A stretch of 58,977 bases of DNA from an uncultured Bacteroidales bacterium (GTDB lineage: Bacteria; Bacteroidota; Bacteroidia; Bacteroidales; Bacteroidaceae). Position numbers and translations under genes: made by a program. The stretch's first letter is position 1, and every line of letters starts with the position of its first letter. Shown here in pieces: positions 1-7,737 of the stretch. The stretch is from the NCBI GenBank assembly GCA_902799355.1, contig CADCAG010000019.1, forward strand, positions 1 through 58,977. The letters are read 5' to 3'. Under the pieces are notes generated by a model. It saw only the letters and a program-made list of their open reading frames with translations. It did no database searches and was not told where the DNA came from.

Positions 1-303
1 CCACTTCTCTTCGAAGTTGACGCAGTAGCCGTTGGTGAACTTGATGCTCTTCATCTCCTTGTTGGTCTTCGTCTCTAAGAACTTGATTTCTCCGTTCTTG
101 GGAAGACTGCGCTCGGTCATCCAAGCCAGCAGGTCGGGAGTACCATCGTTGAGAGCCTTAACGCGGACTGTGATCTTTCCACCTCGTGGAATACCTGCCA
201 TCTGTCCTTCTACGTCGGTTGCCTGACTGAACTCATAGGTTACCATCAGTACTTCTCTTTCTTTGTAACCATCGATTGTCATCGATACTGGAGTCTTTGC
301 CAT
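1..303 (-). CDS. tssD: TssD (Hcp-like) T6SS tube protein, partial
   Basis: The first 101 codons of a protein that runs off the left edge of the window. The N-terminus reads MAKTPVSMTIDGYKERE, followed by VTYEFSQATD and a GGKITVRVKAL strand. This is the pattern of Bacteroidota TssD/Hcp proteins, whose hexamers stack into the T6SS inner tube that is fired from the cell. The start codon ATG (303-301) is preceded by an AGGA-type ribosome site. It follows tssC in the same orientation after 183 bp, with its own promoter and a strong hairpin in between, so it can be expressed above the rest of the operon. Family call is confident from the sequence and the neighbours; the C-terminal part cannot be assessed. 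Confidence 0.85.
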   Translation of the reverse strand, partial: MAKTPVSMTIDGYKEREVLMVTYEFSQATDVEGQMAGIPRGGKITVRVKALNDGTPDLLAWMTERSLPKNGEIKFLETKTNKEMKSIKFTNGYCVNFEEKW

Positions 304-360
304 AATTCGTTTCCTTTCTTTTTTTAGTTAATAAATTGTTGTTGTTTGATTTTCTTGATG

Positions 361-391
361 CAAAGTTATGGTAAAAAAAGTCTAGTTCCAA
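361..391 (-). promoter_or_regulatory. Putative promoter of tssD
   Basis: On the minus strand a TAACTTTG (368-361) matches the Bacteroidota -7 consensus TAnnTTTG, and a TTG (391-389) lies 20 bp upstream as the -33 element. Transcription would start near 355, giving an untranslated leader of about 50 nt before the tssD start at 303. Confidence 0.6.
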
Positions 392-438
392 CTTTTTTTC
401 TGGTTTTTAGTCCGGTTATATGCGACAGTATTGTTGTA

Positions 439-478
439 TTGCGACAAACCGGGGACGATGCCCCGATTTGTGTCGCAA
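439..478 (-). other. Strong hairpin between tssC and tssD
   Basis: TTGCGACA (439-446) pairs with TGTCGCAA (471-478). An inner CGGGG (450-454) pairs with CCCCG (461-465) around a six-base loop. No U-run follows on the minus strand, so this is more likely an RNA stability or attenuation element than a classical terminator. It sits 8 nt downstream of the tssC stop codon and upstream of the tssD promoter. Confidence 0.65.
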
Positions 479-486
479 ACAGATGA

Positions 487-1845
487 TTATTCAAGCGCTG
501 CTTCCTTGTCTTTCTTGTCAGCAGCCACCTTGATGATGAAGTTCTTGGCAGCATAGAACGGTGTCAGCGTGATGTCGCAGGTCACACGCTTGGTGACAGG
601 ATCCATGCGCGGCTCGCCAATCTCGTAGTTCTGGAAGAGGTTGCCGTAGCCCTTGTACTGGTTCAGGAACTCCTGGATCTTTGCCTTCAGGTTCTTCGGG
701 CTGTTGTATGGATCCCAGTTCTCGAGTGCTACCTCGTGGACGAAGTTCATGAGCACCTTCTTCACCCAGTCGAAGACGCGGACAATGGGGTACTCCTTCA
801 TGGCGTCGAGGTCACCGTTATACAGTGTGGTGTTGTTGAAAGCCATCACGCGGCCCTCGCTGTAGACCATAGGAACCACCTGGTTGTCCATCAGGGCGGC
901 AATCTCTGACTTCAGCAGGTCGCTCTTGACACCCTTCACGCCGTCCAGCGTACCGTACTTCTTACCACCGGCACCCTGCGCCATGTTGGCGGTCTCGTTG
1001 TACAGCTTACCGCAGAGCGCTGCTGAGGGAGCGATGTAGAATGCTGCAGCGTCTTCCTCGTCAGCCGACATCTTCTCTGCCTCGCGGCCTACCAGCCAGT
1101 TGGCGCACATTACTACGTTCATCAGTTCCTGATCGCTGTCGCGATAGCCCTCGGTGTTGGCCTGCAGGTCGTCGAACGAGTACTCGTCAGCGTGGTCGGT
1201 GAGCAGCATGACCTTATATTTAAAGGCCATCTTAGCCCACTGCAGCAGATCTACCTTGTCGTTGAGTACGGCACCGGGGATACATACCAGACTGTAGGCA
1301 TCCTTCAGGCTCAGGCGGTCGAAGCCGTTGCGCAGGATGTTCTCCACCTCGTTGGCGAAGCCTGAGTCGGCGTCGGCGATGTCTTCCTTCAGCACGTTGA
1401 TGATGCGCAGGTTCTTTACCTTGTCGGTACCGCAGGTCTTGAAGAACGAGTCGAGCTCACGGTATGAGCGCTCCAGGTTCTGGGTAGCATACAGTGCATC
1501 GGTGATACCCTGCTTCAGCACGTTGGTATATTTCTCCTCGTCCTGCTTGCAGGCGTCGGCATAGCCTGTAGCGCCCTCAATGTCTGCCTGGTTGAGCAGG
1601 TCTATCCAGCGTGTAATCTCGCGGGCCAGGGCAGCACGCTTGTCCTTGAAGCGCTTGTCCTTCAGGAACACGTCCTTGGCGGCTTTGCGTGCGGGGTTCA
1701 TGTTGTCTGCATCCGGCATAAAGCTGCGGATGGCATTAAAACCACCAAAAGATGACAACAGCTTGCTGACATCTTTTCCTTTCTCTTGAAGCTCACCACC
1801 AGCCTGTTGGGCGGTAGTTGCTTTCTGCATTTCTGTTTCTGCCAT
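487..1845 (-). CDS. tssC: TssC, T6SS contractile sheath large subunit
   Basis: 452 aa. The protein resembles the Bacteroidota form of TssC (VipB-like, DUF5458), which co-polymerises with TssB into the contractile sheath around the TssD tube. The N-terminus is polar (MAETEMQKATTAQQ) and the C-terminus is lysine-rich (KVAADKKDKEAALE), consistent with a cytoplasmic protein without signal peptide. Residues around 330-400 contain VRVFDWVKKVLMNFVHEVAL, typical of the TssC assembly region. The start lies 21 nt after the stop of the AraC-like gene on the same strand, so co-transcription with clpV, tssB and that regulator is likely. Assignment rests on family resemblance plus co-location with tssB, clpV and tssD. 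Confidence 0.87.
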   Translation of the reverse strand: MAETEMQKATTAQQAGGELQEKGKDVSKLLSSFGGFNAIRSFMPDADNMNPARKAAKDVFLKDKRFKDKRAALAREITRWIDLLNQADIEGATGYADACKQDEEKYTNVLKQGITDALYATQNLERSYRELDSFFKTCGTDKVKNLRIINVLKEDIADADSGFANEVENILRNGFDRLSLKDAYSLVCIPGAVLNDKVDLLQWAKMAFKYKVMLLTDHADEYSFDDLQANTEGYRDSDQELMNVVMCANWLVGREAEKMSADEEDAAAFYIAPSAALCGKLYNETANMAQGAGGKKYGTLDGVKGVKSDLLKSEIAALMDNQVVPMVYSEGRVMAFNNTTLYNGDLDAMKEYPIVRVFDWVKKVLMNFVHEVALENWDPYNSPKNLKAKIQEFLNQYKGYGNLFQNYEIGEPRMDPVTKRVTCDITLTPFYAAKNFIIKVAADKKDKEAALE

Positions 1846-1866
1846 AATAATATTCTGTTTTTGTTT

Positions 1867-2415
1867 TTATAATTGTTTCTTGGCTTGGTCTACAAGCATG
1901 CGGAATTCTACAGGACTCATGCCCACAGCCTCGTTGCATTTGCGCTGGAAGGTGCGGACCGAGTTGAAGCCTGCATCCTCGCTGATGGCTGCTATGCCGT
2001 ATTCGGGGTGTTCGCGCAGCATCTGCATGCCGCGCAGCAGTCGCAGGTAGTCCAGGTAGTCGTCTGCCGACTTGTAGGTCGTGTTACGGAAGAGACGGGC
2101 CAGACGGTTTTGCGACACGCCGAGCATCTGTGCCAGCTGTGCGGCATTGAACTCGCCGTTCACCGTGGCGGGCTCTTGTTCCAGCCGTGTCTCGATGATG
2201 GCCAGCAGTTCGGCGTCGTCAGCCATGTCTGCCTTGAGCATCATGCGCTGGTTGTCCTGCAGCTCTTCTTTCAGCCAGTTGACGCGCTGGCGCATCTCGA
2301 ACCACATGCAGAGCTGATCGCTCAGCTGCAGGTTGCGGCTGATGAGTTGCGTGTTCTCCTCTTTCAGCTTGTCGAAGGCTTCACGGAGTTGCCTGAGTTC
2401 TTCTGCCTGACTCAT
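1867..2415 (-). CDS. AraC-type helix-turn-helix protein inside the T6SS operon
   Basis: 182 aa in two parts. Residues about 1-75 form a predicted coiled coil (LRQLREAFDKLKEEN, then NWLKEELQDNQRMM). Residues about 85-178 form an AraC/XylS double helix-turn-helix: FNAAQLAQMLGVSQNRLARLF for the first HTH, and IAAISEDAGFNSVRTFQRK with SPVEFR for the second. There is no cupin or other ligand domain, so the coiled coil probably replaces it as a dimerisation or protein-contact module. It lies between tssB (28-nt gap) and tssC (21-nt gap). Regulation of the T6SS is the obvious inference but is not shown; a structural or assembly-coupled role is also possible. Confidence 0.8.
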   Translation of the reverse strand: MSQAEELRQLREAFDKLKEENTQLISRNLQLSDQLCMWFEMRQRVNWLKEELQDNQRMMLKADMADDAELLAIIETRLEQEPATVNGEFNAAQLAQMLGVSQNRLARLFRNTTYKSADDYLDYLRLLRGMQMLREHPEYGIAAISEDAGFNSVRTFQRKCNEAVGMSPVEFRMLVDQAKKQL

Positions 2416-2443
2416 ATTCTCTACCTTATTATATTAAAGTGTA

Positions 2444-2908
2444 TTACTCTGCAGCCTTCAGTTCGTCCAGCATCGACTGCAGCATCTCCTTCAGTTCGGC
2501 ACGGTTGTCGGCCTCCTTCAGGATGTCGCGCAGCTTGCGGTTCTGCTCAATGCTCTTGCGAATCTTCTGGTTGGTCTCAATCTTCATCTTGACACCTGAG
2601 AGGAATGGGCTGTTCTCTACCAGACGCCCCTTGCCGCCGTTGGCTTCGAAGTCGCGCAGCTCACCGAACTTCAGCGTCTCTTCCACTGAACCGCCTTCTT
2701 CGTCGGTGAAGGTCACGTCTACCTTCGGCTTGAAGCGCTCGAAGGCGTCGTTGATGTTCTGGATATCTTCCACAAATTCAGGGGCGCCGGCCTCTACGTC
2801 TGATGTGTACTGATCAATCATCAGGGTTTTGTTCTGATCAATCAAACTGACTTTCGCGTTGCTCTCTTCATCGGGAGCCATCGAAATGAAATTCTCTTTC
2901 ATTGCCAT
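2444..2908 (-). CDS. tssB: TssB, T6SS contractile sheath small subunit
   Basis: 154 aa. The central stretch NINDAFERFKPKVDVTFTDE and LKFGELRDFEANG match the TssB (VipA-like) fold, followed by helices rich in charged residues (KIRKSIEQNRKLRDILKEA). With TssC it forms the sheath whose contraction drives the TssD tube out of the cell and which ClpV later disassembles. The start ATG is at 2908-2906, about 50 nt after the clpV stop, with a short AT-rich gap and no promoter I can recognise. It is therefore probably co-transcribed with clpV. Confidence 0.87.
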   Translation of the reverse strand: MAMKENFISMAPDEESNAKVSLIDQNKTLMIDQYTSDVEAGAPEFVEDIQNINDAFERFKPKVDVTFTDEEGGSVEETLKFGELRDFEANGGKGRLVENSPFLSGVKMKIETNQKIRKSIEQNRKLRDILKEADNRAELKEMLQSMLDELKAAE

Positions 2909-2958
2909 AGTTGTAATGGTTTTTAAGTTAATAAATTATTTGATGTTTTCGTTTTTTT

Positions 2959-5193
2959 CTATTCTTTTACCTCGAATGTGGCGTTGCCGTCTTTGTCGAG
3001 TCCTACCACGAGGTGGTCGCCGGGCTTCACCTTGCCCGCAATCATCATCTTCGAGATGGGGTGGCGCAGCTCCTTGCGGATGACGCCCAGGACGGGACGT
3101 GCACCATATTGCTGGTTGTAACCGCGCAGGGCAATGGTCTCGCGGGCCTCGGGTGTCAGCTCCAGAGTGATGTTCTGCTCGTCGAGCAACTTCAGCAGTC
3201 CCTTCATGTGAATGTCGAAGATGGCGGTGACGGTCTTGTCGGTGATAGGTGCGAAAGGCACAATCTCTGTCAGACGTGCCAGGAACTCCGGACGGAAGTA
3301 GCCCTGCATGATGTCCATCAACTCGTTGTTCTCAGGAACCTGACCGCTGTTGAACTTGGCCACGATATCCTTGGCGCCGATGTTCGAGGTAAACAGGATG
3401 AGCGCGTTCGAGAAGTCGCCCACACGCCCCAGACGGTCGTGCAGCTTACCCTCGTCGAGAATCTGCAGGAACAGATCGAAGACGCTCTTGTGAGCCTTTT
3501 CTATCTCGTCGAACAGCACGACAGAGTAGGGATTCTGGCGAATCTTGTTGACCAGCAGACCGCCTTCCTCATAGCCTACATATCCCGGAGGGGCACCGTA
3601 GAGCAGGGCCACCGAGTGCTCTTCCTTGAATTCTGACATATCGAAACGCAGCAGGGCGCTCTCGTCGCCAAATAGGAACTCGGCCAGTGCCTTCGACAGC
3701 TCCGTCTTACCTGTACCCGTCGGACCCAGGAAGAAGAACGAACCCATGGGCTGTCCCTTCTTGCTCAGACCAGAGCGCGCCTCGTAGACGGCGTCGAGCA
3801 CCTTCTTTACGGCAAGGTCCTGACCTACTACGCGCTTCTTCAGCGCATCTTCGCCACCCATCAGTCGCTCGCGCTCGCCTGTCTGTACCTTACCCAAAGG
3901 AATACCCGTCTGGCGTGCTACGGCGCCTGTCAGGTCCTCGGTGGTCAGTGCGAAGGTGTCCTCGCCCTCCTGTGGTGTCTCTTTCTCCTTTTCTATCTTG
4001 ACGTGCGACATGGTGCGGTCCAGCAGGTCGATGGCCGATGCTGGCAGACACTTCTCCGTGAGATAGCGCTTGGCCAGACGGATTGACTCGTTGAGCACCT
4101 CTTCGCTGACTGTCAGCTTGTGATACTCCTCGTAGGCAGGCATCACACCCTGCAGAATCTCCAGCGTGCGGGTGGCGTCGGGCTCGTCGATGGATATTTT
4201 CTCGATGTTCGACGTCATCTCCTTGTCTGTCTCGATATTCTTGGTAAAGCCGTCAATGCTCGATGTGCAGAGCAGTTGCAGACGACCCTTCGACAGCTCG
4301 TTCTTCAGTAGGGTAGAGCAGCCGAACAGCGCACCCTGCTTGTCGAACAGCTTGTCAATCTTCTCGATGATGAGCACGGCATTGGGCAGCGCCTCAATCT
4401 CGTTGATGACGTTCTTGAAGCGGTCTTCCACCTCGCCCTTATACTGGGCGTCACTGCCCAGCACGGCAGTGTCCAGCTCGTAGGCTATGGCACCGCTTAG
4501 GAATCCGGGCACCGTGTCGGCAGCCAGACGGCTCACAAAACCGTTGACCAACGACGTCTTGCCGACGCCTGCCTCACCAGTGATGAGCAGGTTGGCCTTC
4601 GACTTACGACCCAATATCTCGAAAATGATGGCTATCTCGTCTTCAAAACCTACCACTGCATCGATGTTTCCCGAACGTGCTACCGCCGTCTTGTCAATGC
4701 AGTATTTGGCCAGCGTACCCTTGCCCTTCGCCGGAGTGCTACTCTTCAGCTCAGCACCTCCCATATCGGGGGCTGCTACGCTCACACCACCGCCCATCTT
4801 GTTGCTGATGTCCTGAGGAGTCAGCGGCAACGTCTTCAGCTGGTCGAAGGAGAAACCTACGCCAGGGGTTACCAGCGCGGCCAGCACACAAACAGCCGTC
4901 GTCTCGTCCAGGTTGAATTTCACCTTGTAGTCGTCGGCCTGTTCCATCACCTCTACCGACTCGTCGCTCAGCGACAGGTCGCGCATCGGACGCACCGCAC
5001 GCGGAGCCAGCTGCATCTGCACGTCGGCCCAGTCCTGCAAGTAGTAATAGTCCTTGTCCAGCTCTATCTCAAGAAAGTGCACAAGGCCCATTTCCTTGTG
5101 GAGAATAGCCTTGAAAAGATGTGCCGGATAGATTGCGTCGCTACAGTATTCCTCAGCGAACGAGTTAGCTATAGTTTTCAGTTCCTCAATCAT
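2959..5193 (-). CDS. clpV: ClpV (TssH), T6SS sheath-disassembling AAA+ ATPase with a degenerate first ATPase domain
   Basis: 744 aa with a Clp N-terminal repeat domain (about 1-140) and two AAA+ modules. D2 is complete: Walker A GPTGTGKTE (about 489-497), pore loop GYVGYEEGG, Walker B VVLFDEIEKAH (about 555-565), arginine finger in FLARLTE and sensor-2 YGARPV. D1 keeps Walker A GEAGVGKTS (about 206-214), but its Walker B reads VLIIEKID where ClpB-type proteins have hhhhDE, and the usual ERRF arginine-finger segment reads SNIEK. D1 can probably bind nucleotide but not hydrolyse it. ClpV extracts TssC from contracted sheaths for recycling. It is the first gene of the minus-strand T6SS block; a TATCTTTG box lies 42 nt upstream. 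Confidence 0.9.
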   Translation of the reverse strand: MIEELKTIANSFAEEYCSDAIYPAHLFKAILHKEMGLVHFLEIELDKDYYYLQDWADVQMQLAPRAVRPMRDLSLSDESVEVMEQADDYKVKFNLDETTAVCVLAALVTPGVGFSFDQLKTLPLTPQDISNKMGGGVSVAAPDMGGAELKSSTPAKGKGTLAKYCIDKTAVARSGNIDAVVGFEDEIAIIFEILGRKSKANLLITGEAGVGKTSLVNGFVSRLAADTVPGFLSGAIAYELDTAVLGSDAQYKGEVEDRFKNVINEIEALPNAVLIIEKIDKLFDKQGALFGCSTLLKNELSKGRLQLLCTSSIDGFTKNIETDKEMTSNIEKISIDEPDATRTLEILQGVMPAYEEYHKLTVSEEVLNESIRLAKRYLTEKCLPASAIDLLDRTMSHVKIEKEKETPQEGEDTFALTTEDLTGAVARQTGIPLGKVQTGERERLMGGEDALKKRVVGQDLAVKKVLDAVYEARSGLSKKGQPMGSFFFLGPTGTGKTELSKALAEFLFGDESALLRFDMSEFKEEHSVALLYGAPPGYVGYEEGGLLVNKIRQNPYSVVLFDEIEKAHKSVFDLFLQILDEGKLHDRLGRVGDFSNALILFTSNIGAKDIVAKFNSGQVPENNELMDIMQGYFRPEFLARLTEIVPFAPITDKTVTAIFDIHMKGLLKLLDEQNITLELTPEARETIALRGYNQQYGARPVLGVIRKELRHPISKMMIAGKVKPGDHLVVGLDKDGNATFEVKE

Positions 5194-5234
5194 ATAGTAA
5201 TTATCTATAGGTTTAAAAGTTTATAAATTACTTG

Positions 5235-5242
5235 CAAAGATA
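5235..5242 (-). promoter_or_regulatory. Putative -7 box for the T6SS operon
   Basis: TATCTTTG on the minus strand, 42 bp before the clpV start codon, matches TAnnTTTG. I see no good -33 TTTG at the expected distance, so promoter strength is uncertain or activator dependent. Confidence 0.45.
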
Positions 5243-5521
5243 ATGTTTTTTTCCGTTTTTCCTTAATTTTTTTCCGTTTTTTTTCAAAAAAACTGCTTTT
5301 TTGTCACTATTTATCCCTTATTTCATGCCGAATGCCCTGATAACGTCATTCTATTTTAGCTCCATTTCATGTCAGTTTAGTTTTTTGAATTAATAATATC
5401 TGCAAAGGTATGAAAAAATGAAGAATATTTGCTACCTTTGTACCAATTATTAACAAAAGTTGATTCTTGACATTTGCGCCAAAACTATTTATGCTCGTAC
5501 AAATGGAAGTTTGTCAATAAT

Positions 5522-5818
5522 GGCTACATTGCCTACACATCTAGCACTCTATGCTGATAGTCAGTAGTTTATGTGATGTATGCAAATCTATACTCGATGT
5601 AGGCACTGCTACTGCTATCAGAAGGATATGAACTTTTTCGCACCGTGGAATAATTTTTCCAGACTGTGGAAAAAATATTCCAGGCTGTGGAAAAATCATT
5701 CCAAGCCCTGGAAATATTCCCTGACTGTTATTGCTTTGCCTACATGTATGCTCGTTGCTTACATTGTGTAACATGCTGTATAATAGATAGGAATGTAAGA
5801 TGTGTAAGCAATGTAGGC
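5522..5818. repeat. ~297-bp inverted-repeat element in the clpV/nitroreductase spacer
   Basis: The outer 21 bp at 5522-5542 and the reverse complement of 5798-5818 agree at 19 of 21 positions. Weaker inverted similarity continues inward for roughly 100 bp through repeated TGTAGGCA / TGTAAGCA motifs (near 5597, 5735, 5755 and 5810). The centre carries the 21-bp palindrome array. No transposase or plausible ORF lies inside. It resembles a miniature inverted-repeat element, but I could not identify target-site duplications. Confidence 0.6.
5646..5721. repeat. Four palindromes at an exact 21-bp period
   Basis: Palindromes of the form TGGAA-N6-TTCCA begin at 5646, 5667, 5688 and 5709. The first three are 16 bp long; the fourth (TGGAAATATTCCC) is shortened. 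The linkers are GACTG, GGCTG and AGCCC. A 21-bp period equals two turns of B-DNA, so all dyads face the same side. Confidence 0.8.
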
Positions 5819-5829
5819 AAATATGTAAG

Positions 5830-5878
5830 ATTGAAGATGTAAGAGGGAAGATGTAAGAAGGAAGATGGAAGAGGGAAG
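5830..5878 (+). repeat. Heptad tract T1 (TGAAGAT-like)
   Basis: Seven consecutive 7-bp units (ATTGAAG, ATGTAAG, AGGGAAG, ATGTAAG, AAGGAAG, ATGGAAG, AGGGAAG), purine-rich on the plus strand, with weaker 7-bp periodicity back to about 5791. It lies 30 bp before the -33 box of the nitroreductase promoter. The remaining 5243-5521 spacer is AT-rich with no gene I can support. Confidence 0.7.
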
Positions 5879-5907
5879 AAGACGTTTTTCGGAAAAACTC
5901 AAATAAA

Positions 5908-5939
5908 TTTGGCTTTTCGCTCAACTTTTATTACTTTTG
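5908..5939 (+). promoter_or_regulatory. Promoter of the nitroreductase operon
   Basis: TTTG (5908-5911), 20 bp, then TACTTTTG (5932-5939). This matches the Bacteroidota -33/-7 consensus with correct spacing. The start codon follows at 5967. Confidence 0.7.
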
Positions 5940-5966
5940 CAGCAGATATGTCATAAACAAGGAACA

Positions 5967-6491
5967 ATGGACTTTAAGGATTTAGTACAGCAGCGCCGTT
6001 CGCACCGTAAATTTACGGACGAGGAAGTGAGCGCAGAGGATGTGAAGACAATACTGCGTGCAGGCTTGATGGCACCCACATCGAAGGGACAGAGAGCATG
6101 GCAGTTTGTAGTGGTTGACGACAAGACCGACCTGGAGAAGCTGAGCGATGCCAAGGATATGGGCGGACAGCTGATAAAGGGTGCCGCACTGGCCATCGTG
6201 GTGCTGGGCGACCCTCTGCAGAACGACTGTTGGGTGGAGGACGGCAGCATTGCCGCTATCTCGATGCAGTACCAGATAGAGGACCTGGGACTGGGCTCTT
6301 GCTGGGTGCAGATGCGTGGTCGTGGACTGAGCGACGGCACCAGCGCCGACACTGTCATCCAGGGCGTGCTGAATATTCCTGAGAACCTGTCGTGTCTGTG
6401 CGTGCTGGCTGTTGGTCATAAGGCAGACGAGCGCAAGCCACAGAACGAGGATAAGCTGAAGTGGGAGAACGTACACTTGGAGAAGTATTAG
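5967..6491 (+). CDS. Nitroreductase family protein
   Basis: 174 aa from the ATG at 5967, chosen because AAGGA lies just upstream at 5959-5963; an in-frame extension of ten codons would start inside the promoter. The N-terminus FKDLVQQRRSHRKFTDEEV is the family's FMN-binding RRSxRxF motif, followed by LMAPTSKGQRAWQFVVV and, near the end, CVLAVGHKADERKP. Such enzymes are FMN-dependent NAD(P)H oxidoreductases, usually cytoplasmic homodimers; the substrate cannot be deduced. It is first in a plus-strand operon with the DUF2520 protein, KdsC-like phosphatase and Maf (gaps 15 nt, 1 nt, then an overlap). Confidence 0.85.
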   Translation: MDFKDLVQQRRSHRKFTDEEVSAEDVKTILRAGLMAPTSKGQRAWQFVVVDDKTDLEKLSDAKDMGGQLIKGAALAIVVLGDPLQNDCWVEDGSIAAISMQYQIEDLGLGSCWVQMRGRGLSDGTSADTVIQGVLNIPENLSCLCVLAVGHKADERKPQNEDKLKWENVHLEKY

Positions 6492-6506
6492 TTTCGAAAC
6501 ATCGAA

Positions 6507-7217
6507 ATGAGAATCGCATTAATCGGACGGGGTCGTGTGGCTACGCACATGGGCAAGGCATTGCTCAAGGCGGGGCACAAGGTGGTGAGCGTCAACAGTC
6601 GCACGTTGGCGGAACTGCCGCAGGTGGCTGACCTCTATATCATCGCCGTGAAGGACAGCGCATTGTTGGAGGTCATCAGTAAGGTCACAAAGGGTAGGGA
6701 AGGGCAGTTGTTTTTGCATACTGCCGGCTCTATGCCGCTGAGCGTGTTCGAGGGCTATGCCGAGCGTTGTGGCGTGCTGTATCCCATGCAGACTTTCTCG
6801 ATGGACCGCGAGGTGGACTTCCGCGAGATTCCGTTGTTCATCGAGGCCTCTGATGCCGCCAGCCTCCAGCAAATCCGTGCATTGGCTGATTCCATTAGCC
6901 AACACGTCTACGAGCTGAGCACTGCTGACCGCAAATACCTGCACTTGGCGGCAGTCTTCGCCTGCAACTTCGCCAACCACTGCTATACGTTGGCTGCTGA
7001 CGTGCTGCAGAAGAAGGGCCTGCCCTTCGACGTGATGCTGCCATTGGTGGACGAGACGGCGCGCAAGGTCCATGAGCTGCATCCGAAAGACGCCCAGACG
7101 GGTCCCGCTGCTCGTGGCGACCAGAACGTGATGCAGGCGCAGGCGGCGCTGTTGGACGGCAAGGCAAAGGAAATCTACGAACTATTGTCACAGAGTATTC
7201 AAGAACACCAAGAATAA
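6507..7217 (+). CDS. Rossmann-like and DUF2520 domain protein
   Basis: 236 aa. An N-terminal NAD(P)-type Rossmann fold begins [17 protein letters not shown], a GxGxxxxxxG-like glycine loop. A C-terminal helical DUF2520 domain contains [13 protein letters not shown] and [12 protein letters not shown]. The family is related to F420-dependent or 6-phosphogluconate-type reductases but has no assigned reaction. Bacteroidota often place it beside kdsC and maf, as here: its stop is 1 nt from the next start. Cytoplasmic, no signal peptide. Function in envelope or nucleotide metabolism would be guesswork. Confidence 0.8.
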   Translation: MRIALIGRGRVATHMGKALLKAGHKVVSVNSRTLAELPQVADLYIIAVKDSALLEVISKVTKGREGQLFLHTAGSMPLSVFEGYAERCGVLYPMQTFSMDREVDFREIPLFIEASDAASLQQIRALADSISQHVYELSTADRKYLHLAAVFACNFANHCYTLAADVLQKKGLPFDVMLPLVDETARKVHELHPKDAQTGPAARGDQNVMQAQAALLDGKAKEIYELLSQSIQEHQE

Positions 7218-7218
7218 T

Positions 7219-7737
7219 ATGATCAATTACGACTTACAGAAGATACGGGCCATCGTGTTTGACCTCGACGGCGTGCTCTCGGCAGAGACCATCACACTGG
7301 GCACCGATGGCACTCCGCTGCGTACCGTCAATATCAAGGACGGCTATGCCATCCAGTTGGCCATCAAGATGGGACTGCGCATCGCCATCATCAGCGGCTG
7401 TAAGATAGAGGCCGTGCGCCACCGCTATGAGGGCTTGGGCATGGAGGACATCTATCTGGGTGCTGCCGTGAAAATCAAGGTCTACGAGGATTTCAAGCAG
7501 AAGTACGGCCTGAAGGACGACGAGGTGATGTTTATGGGCGACGATATCCCTGACCTGGAGGTGATGCGCCTGGTGGGCTGTCCTGTATGTCCGCAGGATG
7601 CCTGTCATGAGGTCAGAGACGTCAGCTGCTATGTCAGCCAGTATCGTGGCGGCTACGGCTGTGGTCGTGACGTCATAGAGCAAACGCTGCGTGCACAGGG
7701 TAAGTGGTTGAAGGACGAGAAAGCATTCGGATGGTAA
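7219..7737 (+). CDS. kdsC: KdsC-like HAD phosphatase (Kdo-8-phosphate phosphatase)
   Basis: 172 aa, the usual size for KdsC. The HAD nucleophile motif is [11 protein letters not shown] (DxD near residue 14), motif II is AIISGC, and motif IV is [12 protein letters not shown]. The capless C1-type architecture fits removal of phosphate from 3-deoxy-D-manno-octulosonate-8-phosphate, a cytoplasmic step toward the lipopolysaccharide core. The partners kdsA and kdsD are together at 42311-44028, so the pathway is split between two operons in this window. A different sugar-acid phosphatase specificity cannot be excluded. Confidence 0.82.
   Translation: MINYDLQKIRAIVFDLDGVLSAETITLGTDGTPLRTVNIKDGYAIQLAIKMGLRIAIISGCKIEAVRHRYEGLGMEDIYLGAAVKIKVYEDFKQKYGLKDDEVMFMGDDIPDLEVMRLVGCPVCPQDACHEVRDVSCYVSQYRGGYGCGRDVIEQTLRAQGKWLKDEKAFGW

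Noticed and set aside
1873-2592. Plus-strand ORF (239 aa) opposite the AraC-like and tssB genes
   Set aside because: Spans two confident minus-strand genes and their gap; sequence is low-information and His/Val/Leu-rich.
5646-5721. CRISPR array
   Set aside because: Repeats are palindromes separated by only five bases, with no unique spacers and no cas genes in the window.
5541-5924. Minus-strand ORF (127 aa) in the T6SS/nitroreductase spacer
   Set aside because: Its text is produced by the repeats (SFLPSSS..., FPQPGIFFPQSGK); no ribosome site and no homology pattern.
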